Origin: JAXLXE01 sp046328115
GTDB lineage: Bacteria; Chloroflexota; UBA6077; JACCZL01
DNA: 64,000 bases
Direction: 5' to 3'
Assembly: GCA_046328115.1 (NCBI GenBank)
Contig: JAXLXE010000001.1
Span: forward strand, 2,480,001-2,544,000
Part shown: in pieces, positions 17,409 through 26,318 of the stretch
Position numbering within the stretch: the stretch's first letter is position 1
How the letters are laid out: every line of letters starts with the position of its first letter
The notes under the pieces: model-generated
Database searches by the model: none
What the model saw: only the letters and a program-made list of their open reading frames with translations
What the model was told of the DNA's origin: nothing
Program-made: the position numbers and the translations under genes

Positions 17409-18257
17409 ATGGCACTTCGCGGCATTGACTTCCACGTCCACCCCTGCGACGCGCGCATCGCCCGAGCCTTCGCCGGCGAGCCGCACGACTACGAGCGCTT
17501 CTTCCGAGGCAAGGTGCTCCACGAGGACAGCGCGGCCATGGCCACACGCTTCGCCGAGCTGAACTTGATGGGCGTGCTGCTTGGCGCCGACGCGGAGACC
17601 ACCACCGGCATCGAGCCGTACCCGAACGACGAGCTTGCCGCCATCTGCGCCGCCCACCCGGGCCGTTTTGTCGGCTTCGCCGGCATTGACCCGTGGAAGG
17701 GCAAGCTGGCGGTGGCCGAGCTCGAGCGATCCATCAAGACGCTTGGGCTCAAGGGCGCCAAGTTCCACCCCGGCCGCCAGCGCTTCGTACCCAGCGACCG
17801 CCAGTTCGATCCGCTCTGGGAGGCGGCGAGTGAGCTCGGGGCGGTGGTGCTGCTTCACACCGGCATGATGGCGGCCGGTGCCGGAACGCCAGGCGGGAGC
17901 GGTGAACGACTGGAATACACCCGCCCGATCCACCTGGACGCGCTGGCCTCCCGATTTCCCCGTCTCACCATCATCGCGGCCCACCCAAGCTGGCCGTGGC
18001 ACGAGGAGATGCTGGCGATCGCGCGCCACAAGACCAATGTCTACATGGATCTCTCTGGCTATTTGCCGCGCTACATCCCAGACTCGTTCTTGAAGATGTG
18101 CACGGGCGTGCTCCAGGACCAGGCGCTCTTCGGCTCTGACTACCCGTTCATCATGCCGGAGCGCTGGCTTGCGGAGTTCGAACAGATGGAGCTGCGCGAG
18201 TCCGTGCGGGAGAAGCTGCTGCTGACCAACGCCCAAAGGGTGTTGGGGCTGGCCTGA
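17409..18257 (+). CDS. Metal-dependent amidohydrolase (Amidohydro_2)
   Basis: TIM-barrel hydrolase or decarboxylase of PF04909, 282 aa. Metal and catalytic residues: HVH in IDFHVHP (residues 8-10), His in KFHPG, His in LLHTG, His in AAHPSWPW and Asp in FGSDYPF. Relatives include ACMSD, 4-oxalomesaconate hydratase and gamma-resorcylate decarboxylase; the substrate cannot be told. The start at 17409 is supported by a -10 hexamer at the right distance for leaderless mRNA, and the protein begins directly with the first strand. The longer reading from 17373 would include the promoter. It converges with the FMN reductase gene, 3 bp apart. Confidence 0.85.
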   Translation: MALRGIDFHVHPCDARIARAFAGEPHDYERFFRGKVLHEDSAAMATRFAELNLMGVLLGADAETTTGIEPYPNDELAAICAAHPGRFVGFAGIDPWKGKLAVAELERSIKTLGLKGAKFHPGRQRFVPSDRQFDPLWEAASELGAVVLLHTGMMAAGAGTPGGSGERLEYTRPIHLDALASRFPRLTIIAAHPSWPWHEEMLAIARHKTNVYMDLSGYLPRYIPDSFLKMCTGVLQDQALFGSDYPFIMPERWLAEFEQMELRESVREKLLLTNAQRVLGLA

Positions 18258-18260
18258 CGC

Positions 18261-18824
18261 TTACGCGGGATTGACCCGTCGCGCCCACGCCGCCAATGCC
18301 GCCACCTGAGCCGCCACCCGGTCGCGGGTCTCGGCATCCGTCAGGTTGCCGTCAGCGTCGAACTTCTCCGCTCCGCCCCCGATTAGCAGATGCGGTTCGG
18401 GCAGCATCACCGCACCGAGGGGCGTGAACGTCTGCCGCAGCGCAAGCTGCACGCGGGCGGTGCCAAAGGCGCCGCCGGACGCCCCCAGGAGTGCCACCGG
18501 CTTGTCGCGGAACAAGCGCCCCGGCCCTCGCGAAGCCCAGTCGATCGCGTTCTTCAGTACGCCAGGAATCGACCAGTTGTACTCGGGTGAGGCCAGCAGG
18601 AGGGCGTCTGCCGACTCGATCGCCCGACGGAGCGCCTGGACCGTGTCCGGATAGCCGGCTGCCTCGACATCACCGTTGTACATCGGGATCGGCGCCAGGT
18701 CGAAGGGCTGAACCGCCACGCCGGCTGGCGCCAGGTCCGCGGCCGCGCGAATGAGGCCACGGTGCCACGATGCCCGGCGCAGGCTGCCGGCGATGCCAAG
18801 GATGGTCAGCGGACGTTCGCTCAT
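18261..18824 (-). CDS. NADPH-dependent FMN reductase
   Basis: Flavodoxin-like reductase (PF03358), 187 aa. FMN phosphate loop GSLRRASWHRGL; SPEYNWSIPGVLKNAIDWASR is the hallmark segment that binds the isoalloxazine ring; the LLGASGGAFGTARVQ loop follows. It is like chromate/quinone reductases or SsuE-type reductases that feed reduced flavin to partners. The ATG at 18824 has GGAGAG just upstream. It lies 58 bp after the sulfatase gene on the same strand and could be co-transcribed, perhaps linking it to organosulfur use, but no FMNH2-dependent monooxygenase is nearby. Confidence 0.9.
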   Translation of the reverse strand: MSERPLTILGIAGSLRRASWHRGLIRAAADLAPAGVAVQPFDLAPIPMYNGDVEAAGYPDTVQALRRAIESADALLLASPEYNWSIPGVLKNAIDWASRGPGRLFRDKPVALLGASGGAFGTARVQLALRQTFTPLGAVMLPEPHLLIGGGAEKFDADGNLTDAETRDRVAAQVAALAAWARRVNPA

Positions 18825-18882
18825 GCTCTCTCCGTGGTGTTCCGCGGTCTCGCGGGTGGATGGCGATTGGCCAGGTGGCGGA

Positions 18883-20358
18883 TCAGTGGCGCTGGGCGAC
18901 CTCTGGCGCATCAGCGAACTCCGCCGGCGGCGGGGAGTGGGTGAACGCCGGCGGCCGGCTCAGGATATGCTCCTTGCCGCCGAATCCGGCAATGCGAGCC
19001 TGCTGGTCTGCAACGGCGCGCGCGTTCACCTCGTCTGGATCGCAGATCGCCCGTAGCTCTCGCTCGTACGCGGCGCGAACGTCGGCGTAGGTGGGATCCT
19101 CGGCCAGGTTGACCGACTCCGTGGGGTCCGCCTCCAGGTCGAAAAGCTGGGCCGGCATCTCCGCGTAGTACACGTACTTGTAGCGGCCCTTGCGGAGCAT
19201 GAACATGCCGGTGCGGGACGCGCCCGCGTGGTACTCGCTGAAAACCGGTCGCTCAGGGCGGGACGGCTCAGCCGCCAGCTTCCAGAGCGATTCCCCCGGC
19301 AACGCGGCGTCCTCGACGGCGGGGGCCACGCCCAGTGCGTCCAGCGCACTGGGAAACACGTCGATCAGTGAGACGTTAGTGGCAGAGACTTTGCCCCGCG
19401 GCACGTCTGGCCCCGCCACGATCATCGAGGCGCCCACCGACCCCTCGTACATCGTCCCCTTGTACCAGAGGCCGTGCTGGCCAACGGTGTCGCCGTGGTC
19501 GTTGGTGTAGATCACGCGAGTGCTGTTGGCAAGACCCTGTTCATCCAGTGCCCGCAGCACCTGCCCAAGCTGGTCATCGATGAAGCTGCAGAGCGCGTAG
19601 TAGGCCGCGATCGCCTGTCGCAGCACGGCCTCCTCGACCGGTCGATCCAGATCCTGGATGTGGCGCTTCAGGTCCAGCGCCGGGTGGCGCGGCCAGTCTT
19701 CCTCCCGCCAGTTGGGCGGAAGCTGGATGGACTCCGGTGGGTACAGATCCAGGAATTCCCGCGGGGCGATGAGCGGGGTGTGCGGGCTCACCCAGGAGAC
19801 CATCAGTGCCCAGGGTTCACCGTGATCGGCGGCTTCCTCGCGCAGCCAGCGGCACGCCTCCGCCGTTACGCCGCGGTCGTAGCGGAGGTACTCGGAATCA
19901 CCGGGACCGGCCTCGTAGAGGTACTTGCGCTGTCGCGGGCGGGGCGGGCAGTCGCCGCGCAAGAGGCCGTAGAGATCGCCGTCACCCTCGTGGACGTGCA
20001 GGGGGATCCGCTGGTCTGGAAAGCCCGTGTCGTCCGCCGCGGAGCGGTAGTGGAGCTTGCCCACCGTGGTCACGTGGTGGCCTGCCGCGGTCAACCGATG
20101 CCCCCAGCTTGCCGCCTCCGTTCCCAGGTACGGCTTGGCGTTGTCCCAGGACTCAAGCTGGTGCGGATACCGCCCGGTGGCCATGCTGGCTCTGGCGGGG
20201 ACGCAGATGGGCATGGGCGTGTACGAGTTGGCGAAGCGCGTCCCCCGCGCTGCTAGCGCATCGAGATTAGGCGTCTTGACCTGGGGGTGTCCGGCGCAAC
20301 CCATGTAGGCACGGTTGTGCTGGTCCACCATGAGGATGAGGAGGTTGGTCGGGCGCAT
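18883..20358 (-). CDS. Type I sulfatase
   Basis: Arylsulfatase/choline-sulfatase superfamily hydrolase, 491 aa. Cys52 in CVPARASMATGRYPH is the C-x-P-x-R site converted to formylglycine. Calcium ligands are Asp12 and Gln13 (LMVDQHN) and the Asp-His pair in YTNDHGDTVGQHGLWYKGT. Overall architecture fits cytoplasmic choline-sulfatase-like or mucin-desulfating enzymes. There is no signal peptide, so it probably acts on imported sulfate esters. The ATG at 20358 is preferred over an upstream in-frame GTG because GGAG lies 10 nt before it. No formylglycine-generating enzyme is in the window. Confidence 0.9.
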   Translation of the reverse strand: MRPTNLLILMVDQHNRAYMGCAGHPQVKTPNLDALAARGTRFANSYTPMPICVPARASMATGRYPHQLESWDNAKPYLGTEAASWGHRLTAAGHHVTTVGKLHYRSAADDTGFPDQRIPLHVHEGDGDLYGLLRGDCPPRPRQRKYLYEAGPGDSEYLRYDRGVTAEACRWLREEAADHGEPWALMVSWVSPHTPLIAPREFLDLYPPESIQLPPNWREEDWPRHPALDLKRHIQDLDRPVEEAVLRQAIAAYYALCSFIDDQLGQVLRALDEQGLANSTRVIYTNDHGDTVGQHGLWYKGTMYEGSVGASMIVAGPDVPRGKVSATNVSLIDVFPSALDALGVAPAVEDAALPGESLWKLAAEPSRPERPVFSEYHAGASRTGMFMLRKGRYKYVYYAEMPAQLFDLEADPTESVNLAEDPTYADVRAAYERELRAICDPDEVNARAVADQQARIAGFGGKEHILSRPPAFTHSPPPAEFADAPEVAQRH

Positions 20359-20472
20359 CGGCAGCACGCTCCAGCGGATCGGGGATGTTCAGACCACGCA
20401 GTGTACGCGGACGAGCGCGTGGCCTGCCTTCGCCCGGCACCGCGTCAGAACGTCAGTCGCGAAGGCGCCGGC

Positions 20473-21384
20473 TCACACCTCTGCACGCGGGAACCGCAGC
20501 GAGAACAGCCCGTGGCCCGTCAAGCGGCCGTCCACGATCACGCGCGACTCCACGTAGGCGATGGTCCGTCCTCGCCGCGTGACGGTGGCCTCCGTGGTTA
20601 GCGTGTGGCCGTCGCCCGGCCGCAGGAACTGGTAGTGCCCGTCCGCGAGCTCCGCGCTAGGGTCACCCACGGCCTGCGCTGCCGCAACGGCGGCCGCGCC
20701 ATAGAGCGCCCCGCCCTGGACGTGGCCCACTCGATTCGAGAGCTCGGGGCCGATGGTTAGGGTCCCGCGCGAGCGACCGACACCGGCGTCTTCCCATGTG
20801 AATCCCAACATCTCGTGCGACACCGCCGTCCCGCGCTGCTGGGCACGCTCGCCCGCGCGAAGCGAGGCTTCGACGGCCCGTTGCTCGTCCGGATCCAGCT
20901 CGTCGAGCGTGGGGATCGCCGGGTGAGTCAGGGGCTCCTGCTCCCAGGGCATTAGCTTCCATTCACGATCGTCCGGCGCCGGCAGGGCTGCGAACCGGCC
21001 CTGCGCGTGCGCGATGACCGCGTCGCCACGAGTCACCGTGCAGTGCGCGCTGCCGTGGCCCTGGCTCAGCGTCACATTGTCCGTCTCAGCCTGCAGCGGC
21101 CCGCTGGCGCCCGCGGCCAGGTGCTGGATAGAGAGGGTCACGGTACCCAGCCGCTCGCCAGGCCGCAGGCACGACCGGATCGCCGCCCCGAGGGAGAGGT
21201 CCGCGAGCGTTGCCACCGCCACGTCCGAGCAGACCGGCGAGCCAATGCCGCTGGGCTCACCTACCAGCCCCAGGATCGCGTGGCCATCGCGCGGATACGT
21301 GCCGCCGATGCCCAGGAAGTGCCCGTAGAAGTGGAGCCCGCGCGCCCGCGTCCGCGCTACGGCAAGCAGCGCGCGATCGAGCAC
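20473..21384 (-). CDS. Double hotdog-fold thioesterase
   Basis: Acyl-CoA thioesterase (4HBT/PaaI-like) with two hotdog domains in one chain, 303 aa from a tentative GTG. First domain about 1-125 (GIGSPVCSDVAVATLADLSLGAAIRSCL), second about 165-303 (SNRVGHVQGGALYGAAAVAAAQA). The second HVQGG motif matches the PaaI active-site helix; the first is more divergent. Start uncertain: GTG 21384 begins just before the fold, TTG 21465 is the only clear upstream alternative, and neither has a good ribosome-binding site. It lies 101 bp after the small antitoxin-like gene. Substrate unknown. Confidence 0.8.
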   Translation of the reverse strand: MLDRALLAVARTRARGLHFYGHFLGIGGTYPRDGHAILGLVGEPSGIGSPVCSDVAVATLADLSLGAAIRSCLRPGERLGTVTLSIQHLAAGASGPLQAETDNVTLSQGHGSAHCTVTRGDAVIAHAQGRFAALPAPDDREWKLMPWEQEPLTHPAIPTLDELDPDEQRAVEASLRAGERAQQRGTAVSHEMLGFTWEDAGVGRSRGTLTIGPELSNRVGHVQGGALYGAAAVAAAQAVGDPSAELADGHYQFLRPGDGHTLTTEATVTRRGRTIAYVESRVIVDGRLTGHGLFSLRFPRAEV

Positions 21385-21485
21385 CGGGTTGGCAGAAGCA
21401 GTCGTGTCTGGATCCTCCCGAGCGTGAGCGACGTGGATGGTACGTTCTCGCCCCGATCCAGACAAGCCAGCCCGCCGACCATAGG

Positions 21486-21671
21486 TTATGGCGTTCCCGA
21501 CCGCTCGAGCCGCCGTCGCACCTCGCCGTGGTCGACTCCAGCACCGGCATCGATCTCCGCGATGCCCCGATCGATTATCTCGAGCGGGCTGAGTCGCTCG
21601 ACGGCGTCCTCGGACAGCACGACTTCCGTCGGCGCCGCGATCGCATTGAGTGACGCCTGCTTCGTGAGCAT
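21486..21671 (-). CDS. Small antitoxin-like protein (orphan)
   Basis: A 61-residue protein with AGGAGG 4 nt before its ATG, an excellent start signal. The C-terminal pattern RGIAEIDAGAGVDHGEVRRR resembles the GLADIEAGRVVSHEEVMARL tail of RelB/StbD-type and other short antitoxins. No RelE/ParE-type toxin gene lies next to it: the next same-strand gene is the thioesterase and the divergent neighbour is RibD/DHFR-like. It is the second orphan antitoxin-like gene in the window, with 8817-9017. The similarity is recalled, not computed. Confidence 0.6.
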   Translation of the reverse strand: MLTKQASLNAIAAPTEVVLSEDAVERLSPLEIIDRGIAEIDAGAGVDHGEVRRRLERSGTP

Positions 21672-21728
21672 GGATCCTCCTGACGCTCGTCTCACGACAT
21701 TCCAGGCGGTGCCCCCGTAACCAGCGGC

Positions 21729-21734
21729 TACGAT
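21729..21734 (+). promoter_or_regulatory. Putative -10 hexamer (GCTACGAT type)
   Basis: TACGAT in the context GGCTACGATCC, 64 nt before the RibD/DHFR-like gene. The same GCTACGAT octamer precedes the MR/MLE gene at 48442 and the flavin reductase gene (reverse strand, 9638-9643). No clear -35 box is seen. Confidence 0.35.
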
Positions 21735-21798
21735 CCATCGGGGAATTCGGCGTTTGCAGCTCCACCAGGGAAACGGGGCGCCGCCGAGGAGGGACAAC

Positions 21799-22365
21799 TT
21801 GGCTGCAAGAAACGCGATGGTTCGTAAGCCCACCATCACCCTGCACATGGTCACGAGCCTGGACGGCTTCATCGCGAAGCACGACAACAACGTGGACTGG
21901 TTCGAGACCGGCGGGGACGTCTATGAGGCCGGGGTGGTCGAGGACCACGGCGCGGAAGCACTGGCGGCGATCGACTGCTGGGTGATGGGCTCACACACTT
22001 ACGAGCTGGCCCTCCAGCTTGGCTGGGTCTACGGTGACACGCCTACCGTCGTGGTCACCAGCCGACCGCTCGAGCCGTCGCGGCCGAGCGTGGAGCTGTA
22101 CTCGGGCGACCTCGAACAGCTCGTCCGTGACGTGCTCGCGCCGCGGTTCAAGAACGTCTGGCTAGTTGGCGGCGCCGTGCTTTCCCAGGAGTTTCTGCGG
22201 CTCGGCCTGGTGGACGAGATCAACCTGGTCATCATCCCTGCCATGCTTGGCGACGGCCTGCGCCTGTTCACCAACGGCCTGCCCGAACGGAGATGGCGCC
22301 TCAAGAACGCGATCGCTTACAAGTCGGGACTCGTTGAGCTGGTGTACGCGATCAAGCCGACGTAA
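21799..22365 (+). CDS. RibD C-terminal/dihydrofolate reductase-like protein
   Basis: Deaminase-reductase domain (PF01872), 188 aa. Core blocks: ITLHMVTSLDGFIA (dinucleotide-binding strand with the conserved SLDG), WVMGSHTYE, TVVVTSRPL, VWLVGGAVLSQEFLRLGLVDEI and PAMLGDGLRLF. NADPH-dependent reductase; standalone members such as YyaP/YwjB have no defined substrate. The best start is TTG 21799, with GAGGAGGG 5 nt upstream; ATG 21817 is the alternative. It is monocistronic, 40 bp before the metallophosphoesterase promoter region. Confidence 0.85.
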   Translation: MAARNAMVRKPTITLHMVTSLDGFIAKHDNNVDWFETGGDVYEAGVVEDHGAEALAAIDCWVMGSHTYELALQLGWVYGDTPTVVVTSRPLEPSRPSVELYSGDLEQLVRDVLAPRFKNVWLVGGAVLSQEFLRLGLVDEINLVIIPAMLGDGLRLFTNGLPERRWRLKNAIAYKSGLVELVYAIKPT

Positions 22366-22432
22366 CCGTCCGCCCACCGGTCGCTCAAATGCGCCACGGA
22401 AGACGGTGCGCACTGTTACCATCGATCACACC

Positions 22433-23116
22433 GTGCGCATCGCTCTGGTTTCCGACTGCGAGGGTAACGCGCGCGCCCTGGAAGCGGCGCTCGTGGCCAT
22501 GCGATCCACCTCGCCGGACCTCATCGTGCACGCGGGCGATATTCTCCGCTGCCCATTCTCCCCGGAACCACCTGGCGAGACGATTGCGTTGCTCCGCGCG
22601 GAGGGCATCGTGGCCGTGCTGGGAAACCATGACCGGTACCTCGCAGACTGGGGCACGGCCAGGTGGCCGAGCACGCAATGGATGCGCTTTCGTCGCAGCG
22701 ATCCGGTGGGTTCCTGGTTCACTCGGATTCCAGACGGGCAGGCGCTGCTGGCTCCGGCGGATCTCCGGTGGCTTCGCGACCAGCCCGAAGAGCTTGTGTT
22801 GGGGGACGGCGTGTACGTGTGTCACGGGTCACCGGGCAATCCGTGGAACAGCATCTGGCCGCGCCACCCAACGTATGACGGCAACGTGTCGGATATGGAC
22901 CGCGACGCGTCGCTCGCGATGCTCGCCGAGCGCGACGTCGAGCTGGCGCTGTGCGGTCACGTGCCGGAGCCGTGGGAGTATCGGGACCGGCTGCCGAACG
23001 GCCGCGAGCTCCGGGTTGTCCGCGCCGGGGCCCGTTCAGAAGGGCGCGTGGGCTACGCCATCATCACCGGGCGACGTGGCGCATGGCAAGTGGACTGGGG
23101 CGACGCGTCCTATTGA
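22433..23116 (+). CDS. Metallophosphoesterase with an altered first metal motif
   Basis: Calcineurin-like phosphoesterase of the YfcE/ApaH-related group, 227 aa. Motifs in order: VSDCEGNARALEAAL, HAGDI, VLGNHDRYL, VCHGSPGN and CGHVPEP. In the first motif the usual Asp-x-His is Asp-Cys-Glu, so one metal-binding His is replaced by Glu; the other ligands are intact. Start GTG 22433 begins exactly at the first strand; GTG 22406 is possible. TGTTACCAT at 22414-22422 looks like an extended -10 box and would give a leader of only 3-5 nt. It converges with tenA. Likely a phosphodiesterase or phosphatase. Confidence 0.85.
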   Translation: MRIALVSDCEGNARALEAALVAMRSTSPDLIVHAGDILRCPFSPEPPGETIALLRAEGIVAVLGNHDRYLADWGTARWPSTQWMRFRRSDPVGSWFTRIPDGQALLAPADLRWLRDQPEELVLGDGVYVCHGSPGNPWNSIWPRHPTYDGNVSDMDRDASLAMLAERDVELALCGHVPEPWEYRDRLPNGRELRVVRAGARSEGRVGYAIITGRRGAWQVDWGDASY

Positions 23117-23149
23117 TCGGCCTGAGGCCAATCGAGATCTGCGCGCCCT

Positions 23150-23824
23150 TCAGACAGGCCACGCCTCCCGTCGCCAGGCGGCGTCCCAGAACATCCACTC
23201 ATAGCGGCTGGCCGTCAGGAAGTGTCTGCGCGCGGCTGCCTTCCTGCTCTCCGGCAGGTCCGCCACGGCGCGGTTCTCGGTCTCCAGCACCCGCTTGACC
23301 GCCTCCGCGAACTCGTCGGACGCGTACGTGTTGATCCACCGTTGGTACAGCGGATTGGGCGACCCGCGCTGGACGAGCGCCTTTCCGACCTCCCAGTAGA
23401 TCCAGTAGCACGGCATCACGGCGGCCACCGCCTCCTCGAAAGGCCGCGAGTGCGCCACCTTCGAGATGTACGAGGTGTACGCCAGGCTGGTGGGCGAGAG
23501 CTCCACCGCCCTCGTCTCGTCTGGTGCTGCGCCCCATACGGAGAAGAAGCCCTCGTGCAGGGCGCGCTCAACCTGCAGCACCCGCAGCGAGCCGCCCGCG
23601 AACATCTCGCACCACTCATCCACGGGCGCCTTATTCGCGATCTGCGCCAGGCAGCGCGAGAACTCGCGCAGGTACTGCGCATCCTGTCCCACGTAGTAGC
23701 GGAAGCTCTCCTCCGGCAGCGTCCCGTCCGTCAGTCCGTTGATGAAGGGGTGTTCCAGGATGGCGGTGTAGACGGGCGTGATGCTGGCCCACAGCTCAGC
23801 CGTGAACGTGGTTGATCTGGTCAT
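23150..23824 (-). CDS. tenA: TenA-family aminopyrimidine aminohydrolase (thiaminase II)
   Basis: Salvages thiamin breakdown products by hydrolysing aminopyrimidines to HMP, 224 aa. Heme-oxygenase-like helical fold: YYVGQDAQYLREFSR holds the substrate-binding Asp (about 48), MPCYWIYWEVGK holds the catalytic Cys138, and YEWMFWDAAW holds Glu209. All match TenA_C-type enzymes. It is the last gene of the ykoE-ykoD-ykoC-tenA unit, 22 bp after ykoC, and thus under the upstream TPP riboswitch. ATG 23824 is preferred; ATG 23836, directly after GGGAG, is an alternative. This is the usual thiamin-salvage pairing: import of a precursor and release of HMP. Confidence 0.9.
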   Translation of the reverse strand: MTRSTTFTAELWASITPVYTAILEHPFINGLTDGTLPEESFRYYVGQDAQYLREFSRCLAQIANKAPVDEWCEMFAGGSLRVLQVERALHEGFFSVWGAAPDETRAVELSPTSLAYTSYISKVAHSRPFEEAVAAVMPCYWIYWEVGKALVQRGSPNPLYQRWINTYASDEFAEAVKRVLETENRAVADLPESRKAAARRHFLTASRYEWMFWDAAWRREAWPV

Positions 23825-23846
23825 CTCCGCTGTCATCTCCCTGGGA

Positions 23847-24626
23847 TCAGGTTGTGTACAGGACAATCGCGCCTAGCGCTGCCGTGGCGACGGCCGCAAA
23901 CATCAGGTCGCCGAACCCGACGGTGGTTTGCCGATAGTAGGTCCGCCGGGGCAGCGCGCCGAACGCGCGGGCGTCCATGGCCAGCGCCACGCGCTCCGCT
24001 CGGCGGACGGCGATGGCGAGCAGCGGTATCGCGTAGCCAGCGTACTCGCGGAGCGTCCCGACTGGCCCGCCGCCGCCCGTCCGCCCGCGCATCTGGTGGG
24101 CAGCCCGGATGTTTCCAAGCTCATCCTGGAGCAGCGGCATGAATCGGTACGCCGCGAACACCGCGTAGCCAACGCGGTACGGCACCCTGGCCTGGTGGAT
24201 CATGGCCAGCACGAGCTCCACGGGATCCGTCGTCAGCACGAACAGCGCGGATGTCGCGAAGATGGCCAGCAGCCGCGCGCCCATGGTGATGCCGTAGGTC
24301 ACCGCCGCCTCGGTGATCCGCGGCGGTCCGGCCCACACCGCCGGCGCGTCCGGACCAGAGCCCGGCCCGACGTAGAACAGCACGCCCGTCCAGCAGACCC
24401 CCAGCGCGAAAACCGCGGCGAACGCCATGGGCCTTAGCACGTTGCCCAGCGGCACGCGGCCCACCGCGACCGTGGTGCCGATGGCCAGCGCCGCGACCAG
24501 CGCGGGCGCCAGAGGGGTCGTGGCGAACGAGACGATCGCCACGACGCCCAGGCTCAGGCCCAGCTTGGTCAGGGGATTCAACCGATGCAGTGGCGAGTCG
24601 ACCTGGTGCCAGACAAACTGCCTCAC
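23847..24626 (-). CDS. ykoC: ECF transporter transmembrane protein EcfT (YkoC)
   Basis: Energy-coupling membrane subunit (CbiQ/EcfT family), 259 aa, with five or six membrane segments. The two coupling-helix signatures that contact the ATPases are present: AHQMRGR and AMDARAFGA. The GTG start overlaps the ykoD stop by 4 nt (GTGA), so it is translationally coupled. Together with ykoE and ykoD it forms a complete group I ECF importer, predicted to carry hydroxymethylpyrimidine or a related thiamin precursor. Confidence 0.9.
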   Translation of the reverse strand: MRQFVWHQVDSPLHRLNPLTKLGLSLGVVAIVSFATTPLAPALVAALAIGTTVAVGRVPLGNVLRPMAFAAVFALGVCWTGVLFYVGPGSGPDAPAVWAGPPRITEAAVTYGITMGARLLAIFATSALFVLTTDPVELVLAMIHQARVPYRVGYAVFAAYRFMPLLQDELGNIRAAHQMRGRTGGGGPVGTLREYAGYAIPLLAIAVRRAERVALAMDARAFGALPRRTYYRQTTVGFGDLMFAAVATAALGAIVLYTT

Positions 24627-26296
24627 GCCGGCACCGCCGCGCCCCGCAATCGTTCCATCAGCTCCCAGACGGGCGGCTGGCGCAGACTGGCCCGGCGTAG
24701 CAGCGCCCTGTCGGCGAACAGCTCGTTCGGCTCGCCGTCGAACACCACGCGCCCGTTCGCCATCACCAGCGCTCGACGTGCCCGTTCGGCCACGGCTCGC
24801 ATGTCGTGGCTGATCATGACCACGGCCTTGCCGCCATCCGCCAGCGCCTCCAGCTTGTCCAGCAGCATGTGGGCGTTCCGCCGGTCCTGGCCAAAGGTGG
24901 GCTCATCCAGGATCAGCAACCGCTGGCCCAGCACCAGCATTGCCGCCACGCTCAGCCGACGCTGCTCGCCGTGGCTGAGGGTGAACGGGTGGGCCAGCTC
25001 CAGGTGCGTCAGCCCAAAGTCGGCCAGCATGTCCCTGGCGCGCTCGCGCGCCAGAGCCTCTCCCACGCCGGCCACGCGCATCCCGTACGCCACATCATCC
25101 AGCACCGTCCGACCCACGAACTGATGCTCCGGGTACTGGAACACGTAGCCAACCTGACGCGCAGCCTCGCGGCGGGGTAGCGCGGCCAGATCCGCGCGGT
25201 CGAGTCGTATCGCGCCCGGTGGCGCTGGCAGGATTCCGGCCATCAACCGCGCCAGCGTGCTCTTGCCCGCCCCGTTCGCCCCGACGATCGCCACCAGCTC
25301 GCCTGCGCCGATCGCCAACGAGACCTCCTGGATCGTCTTGCTCTGCGCGGCGGGGTAGCGGAAAGACAGGTCGCGCACCTCGATCAGGGTGCTGCTAGCG
25401 CCGCGCGCCGAGCGAGCCGTCGCCGTTGCTCGCTCCACCACAGCCCTCAGCTCAGGCTGCCTGGTCCCCAATAACGCCGCCTCATCGACCGTCAGTGGCA
25501 CGCCCGTCACGCTGGCGGGCGGCTCCGACTCGATGGCGAGTGCCATCTCCGTCACCTGGGGGATCCACACGCCCTGCTCGCTCAAGGCGCGACCGTGCTC
25601 GCCCAGCACCACTCGTGGCGGTCCATCGGCAACGGTCCTGCCCTCACGATCCAGGACCAGCACACGGTCAACCAGATGCATGACCTCGTCCAGCCGGTGC
25701 TCGATCAACACCAGTGCGTGCTCGCCACCCTCGCGGAGCCGCCCGATGAGGGAGATGAGTTCTGCCGCGCCCTCTGGATCGAGCTGCGCCGTTGGCTCGT
25801 CCAGGACGAGGACAGCCGGCCGCAACGCCAGCACGCACGCGAGCGCCAGCCGCTGCTTCTGTCCCCCGGAAAGTCGTTCGATCCGCTCCTCGCGCCGATC
25901 CAGCAGCCCCACCTGCGCGAGTGCCGCGTCGATGCGCGAGTCCATCTCCTCCCGCGGCACGGCCACGTTCTCCAGGCCAAACGCCACCTCGTCCGCCACG
26001 GTCAGCATGCAGAACTGCGCCTCCGGATCCTGGAAGACGACGCCCACGCGCTGGGCGAGCGCGGACATCGGAGCGGTCCGGGTGTCCAGACCGTCCACGG
26101 TCACCGTTCCCGTCAGGTCACCGAAGACGGAGTGCGGAATCGCGCCGTTCAGGCACAGCGCCAGAGTGCTCTTGCCGCACCCGCTTGGGCCCAGCACCAG
26201 GATCGACTCGCCCCGCACCAGGTCGAACGACACGTCCAATAGCGTGGGTCGCCTCCGACCCACGTAACGGAACCCTAGACGGTCTACCCGAATCAT
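24623..26296 (-). CDS. ykoD: Fused double ATPase of ECF transporter (YkoD)
   Basis: Two ABC ATPase domains in one chain, 557 aa, equal to fused EcfA1-EcfA2. Domain 1: Walker A GPSGCGKST, signature LSGGQKQR, Walker B VLVLDEPTAQLD, switch His in LIEHRLDE. Domain 2: GANGAGKST, signature LSHGEQRR, LLILDEPTFGQD, SHDMR. A linker of about 60 residues joins them. The second signature has His instead of the second Gly, a common variant. I chose ATG 26296 (MIRVDRLGF), where the fold begins; there is no good ribosome-binding site, and the ykoE stop is 22 bp upstream, which suggests coupling. Confidence 0.9.
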   Translation of the reverse strand: MIRVDRLGFRYVGRRRPTLLDVSFDLVRGESILVLGPSGCGKSTLALCLNGAIPHSVFGDLTGTVTVDGLDTRTAPMSALAQRVGVVFQDPEAQFCMLTVADEVAFGLENVAVPREEMDSRIDAALAQVGLLDRREERIERLSGGQKQRLALACVLALRPAVLVLDEPTAQLDPEGAAELISLIGRLREGGEHALVLIEHRLDEVMHLVDRVLVLDREGRTVADGPPRVVLGEHGRALSEQGVWIPQVTEMALAIESEPPASVTGVPLTVDEAALLGTRQPELRAVVERATATARSARGASSTLIEVRDLSFRYPAAQSKTIQEVSLAIGAGELVAIVGANGAGKSTLARLMAGILPAPPGAIRLDRADLAALPRREAARQVGYVFQYPEHQFVGRTVLDDVAYGMRVAGVGEALARERARDMLADFGLTHLELAHPFTLSHGEQRRLSVAAMLVLGQRLLILDEPTFGQDRRNAHMLLDKLEALADGGKAVVMISHDMRAVAERARRALVMANGRVVFDGEPNELFADRALLRRASLRQPPVWELMERLRGAAVPA

Positions 26297-26318
26297 CAGC
26301 CCGTGGAGTGCGCCAGCG

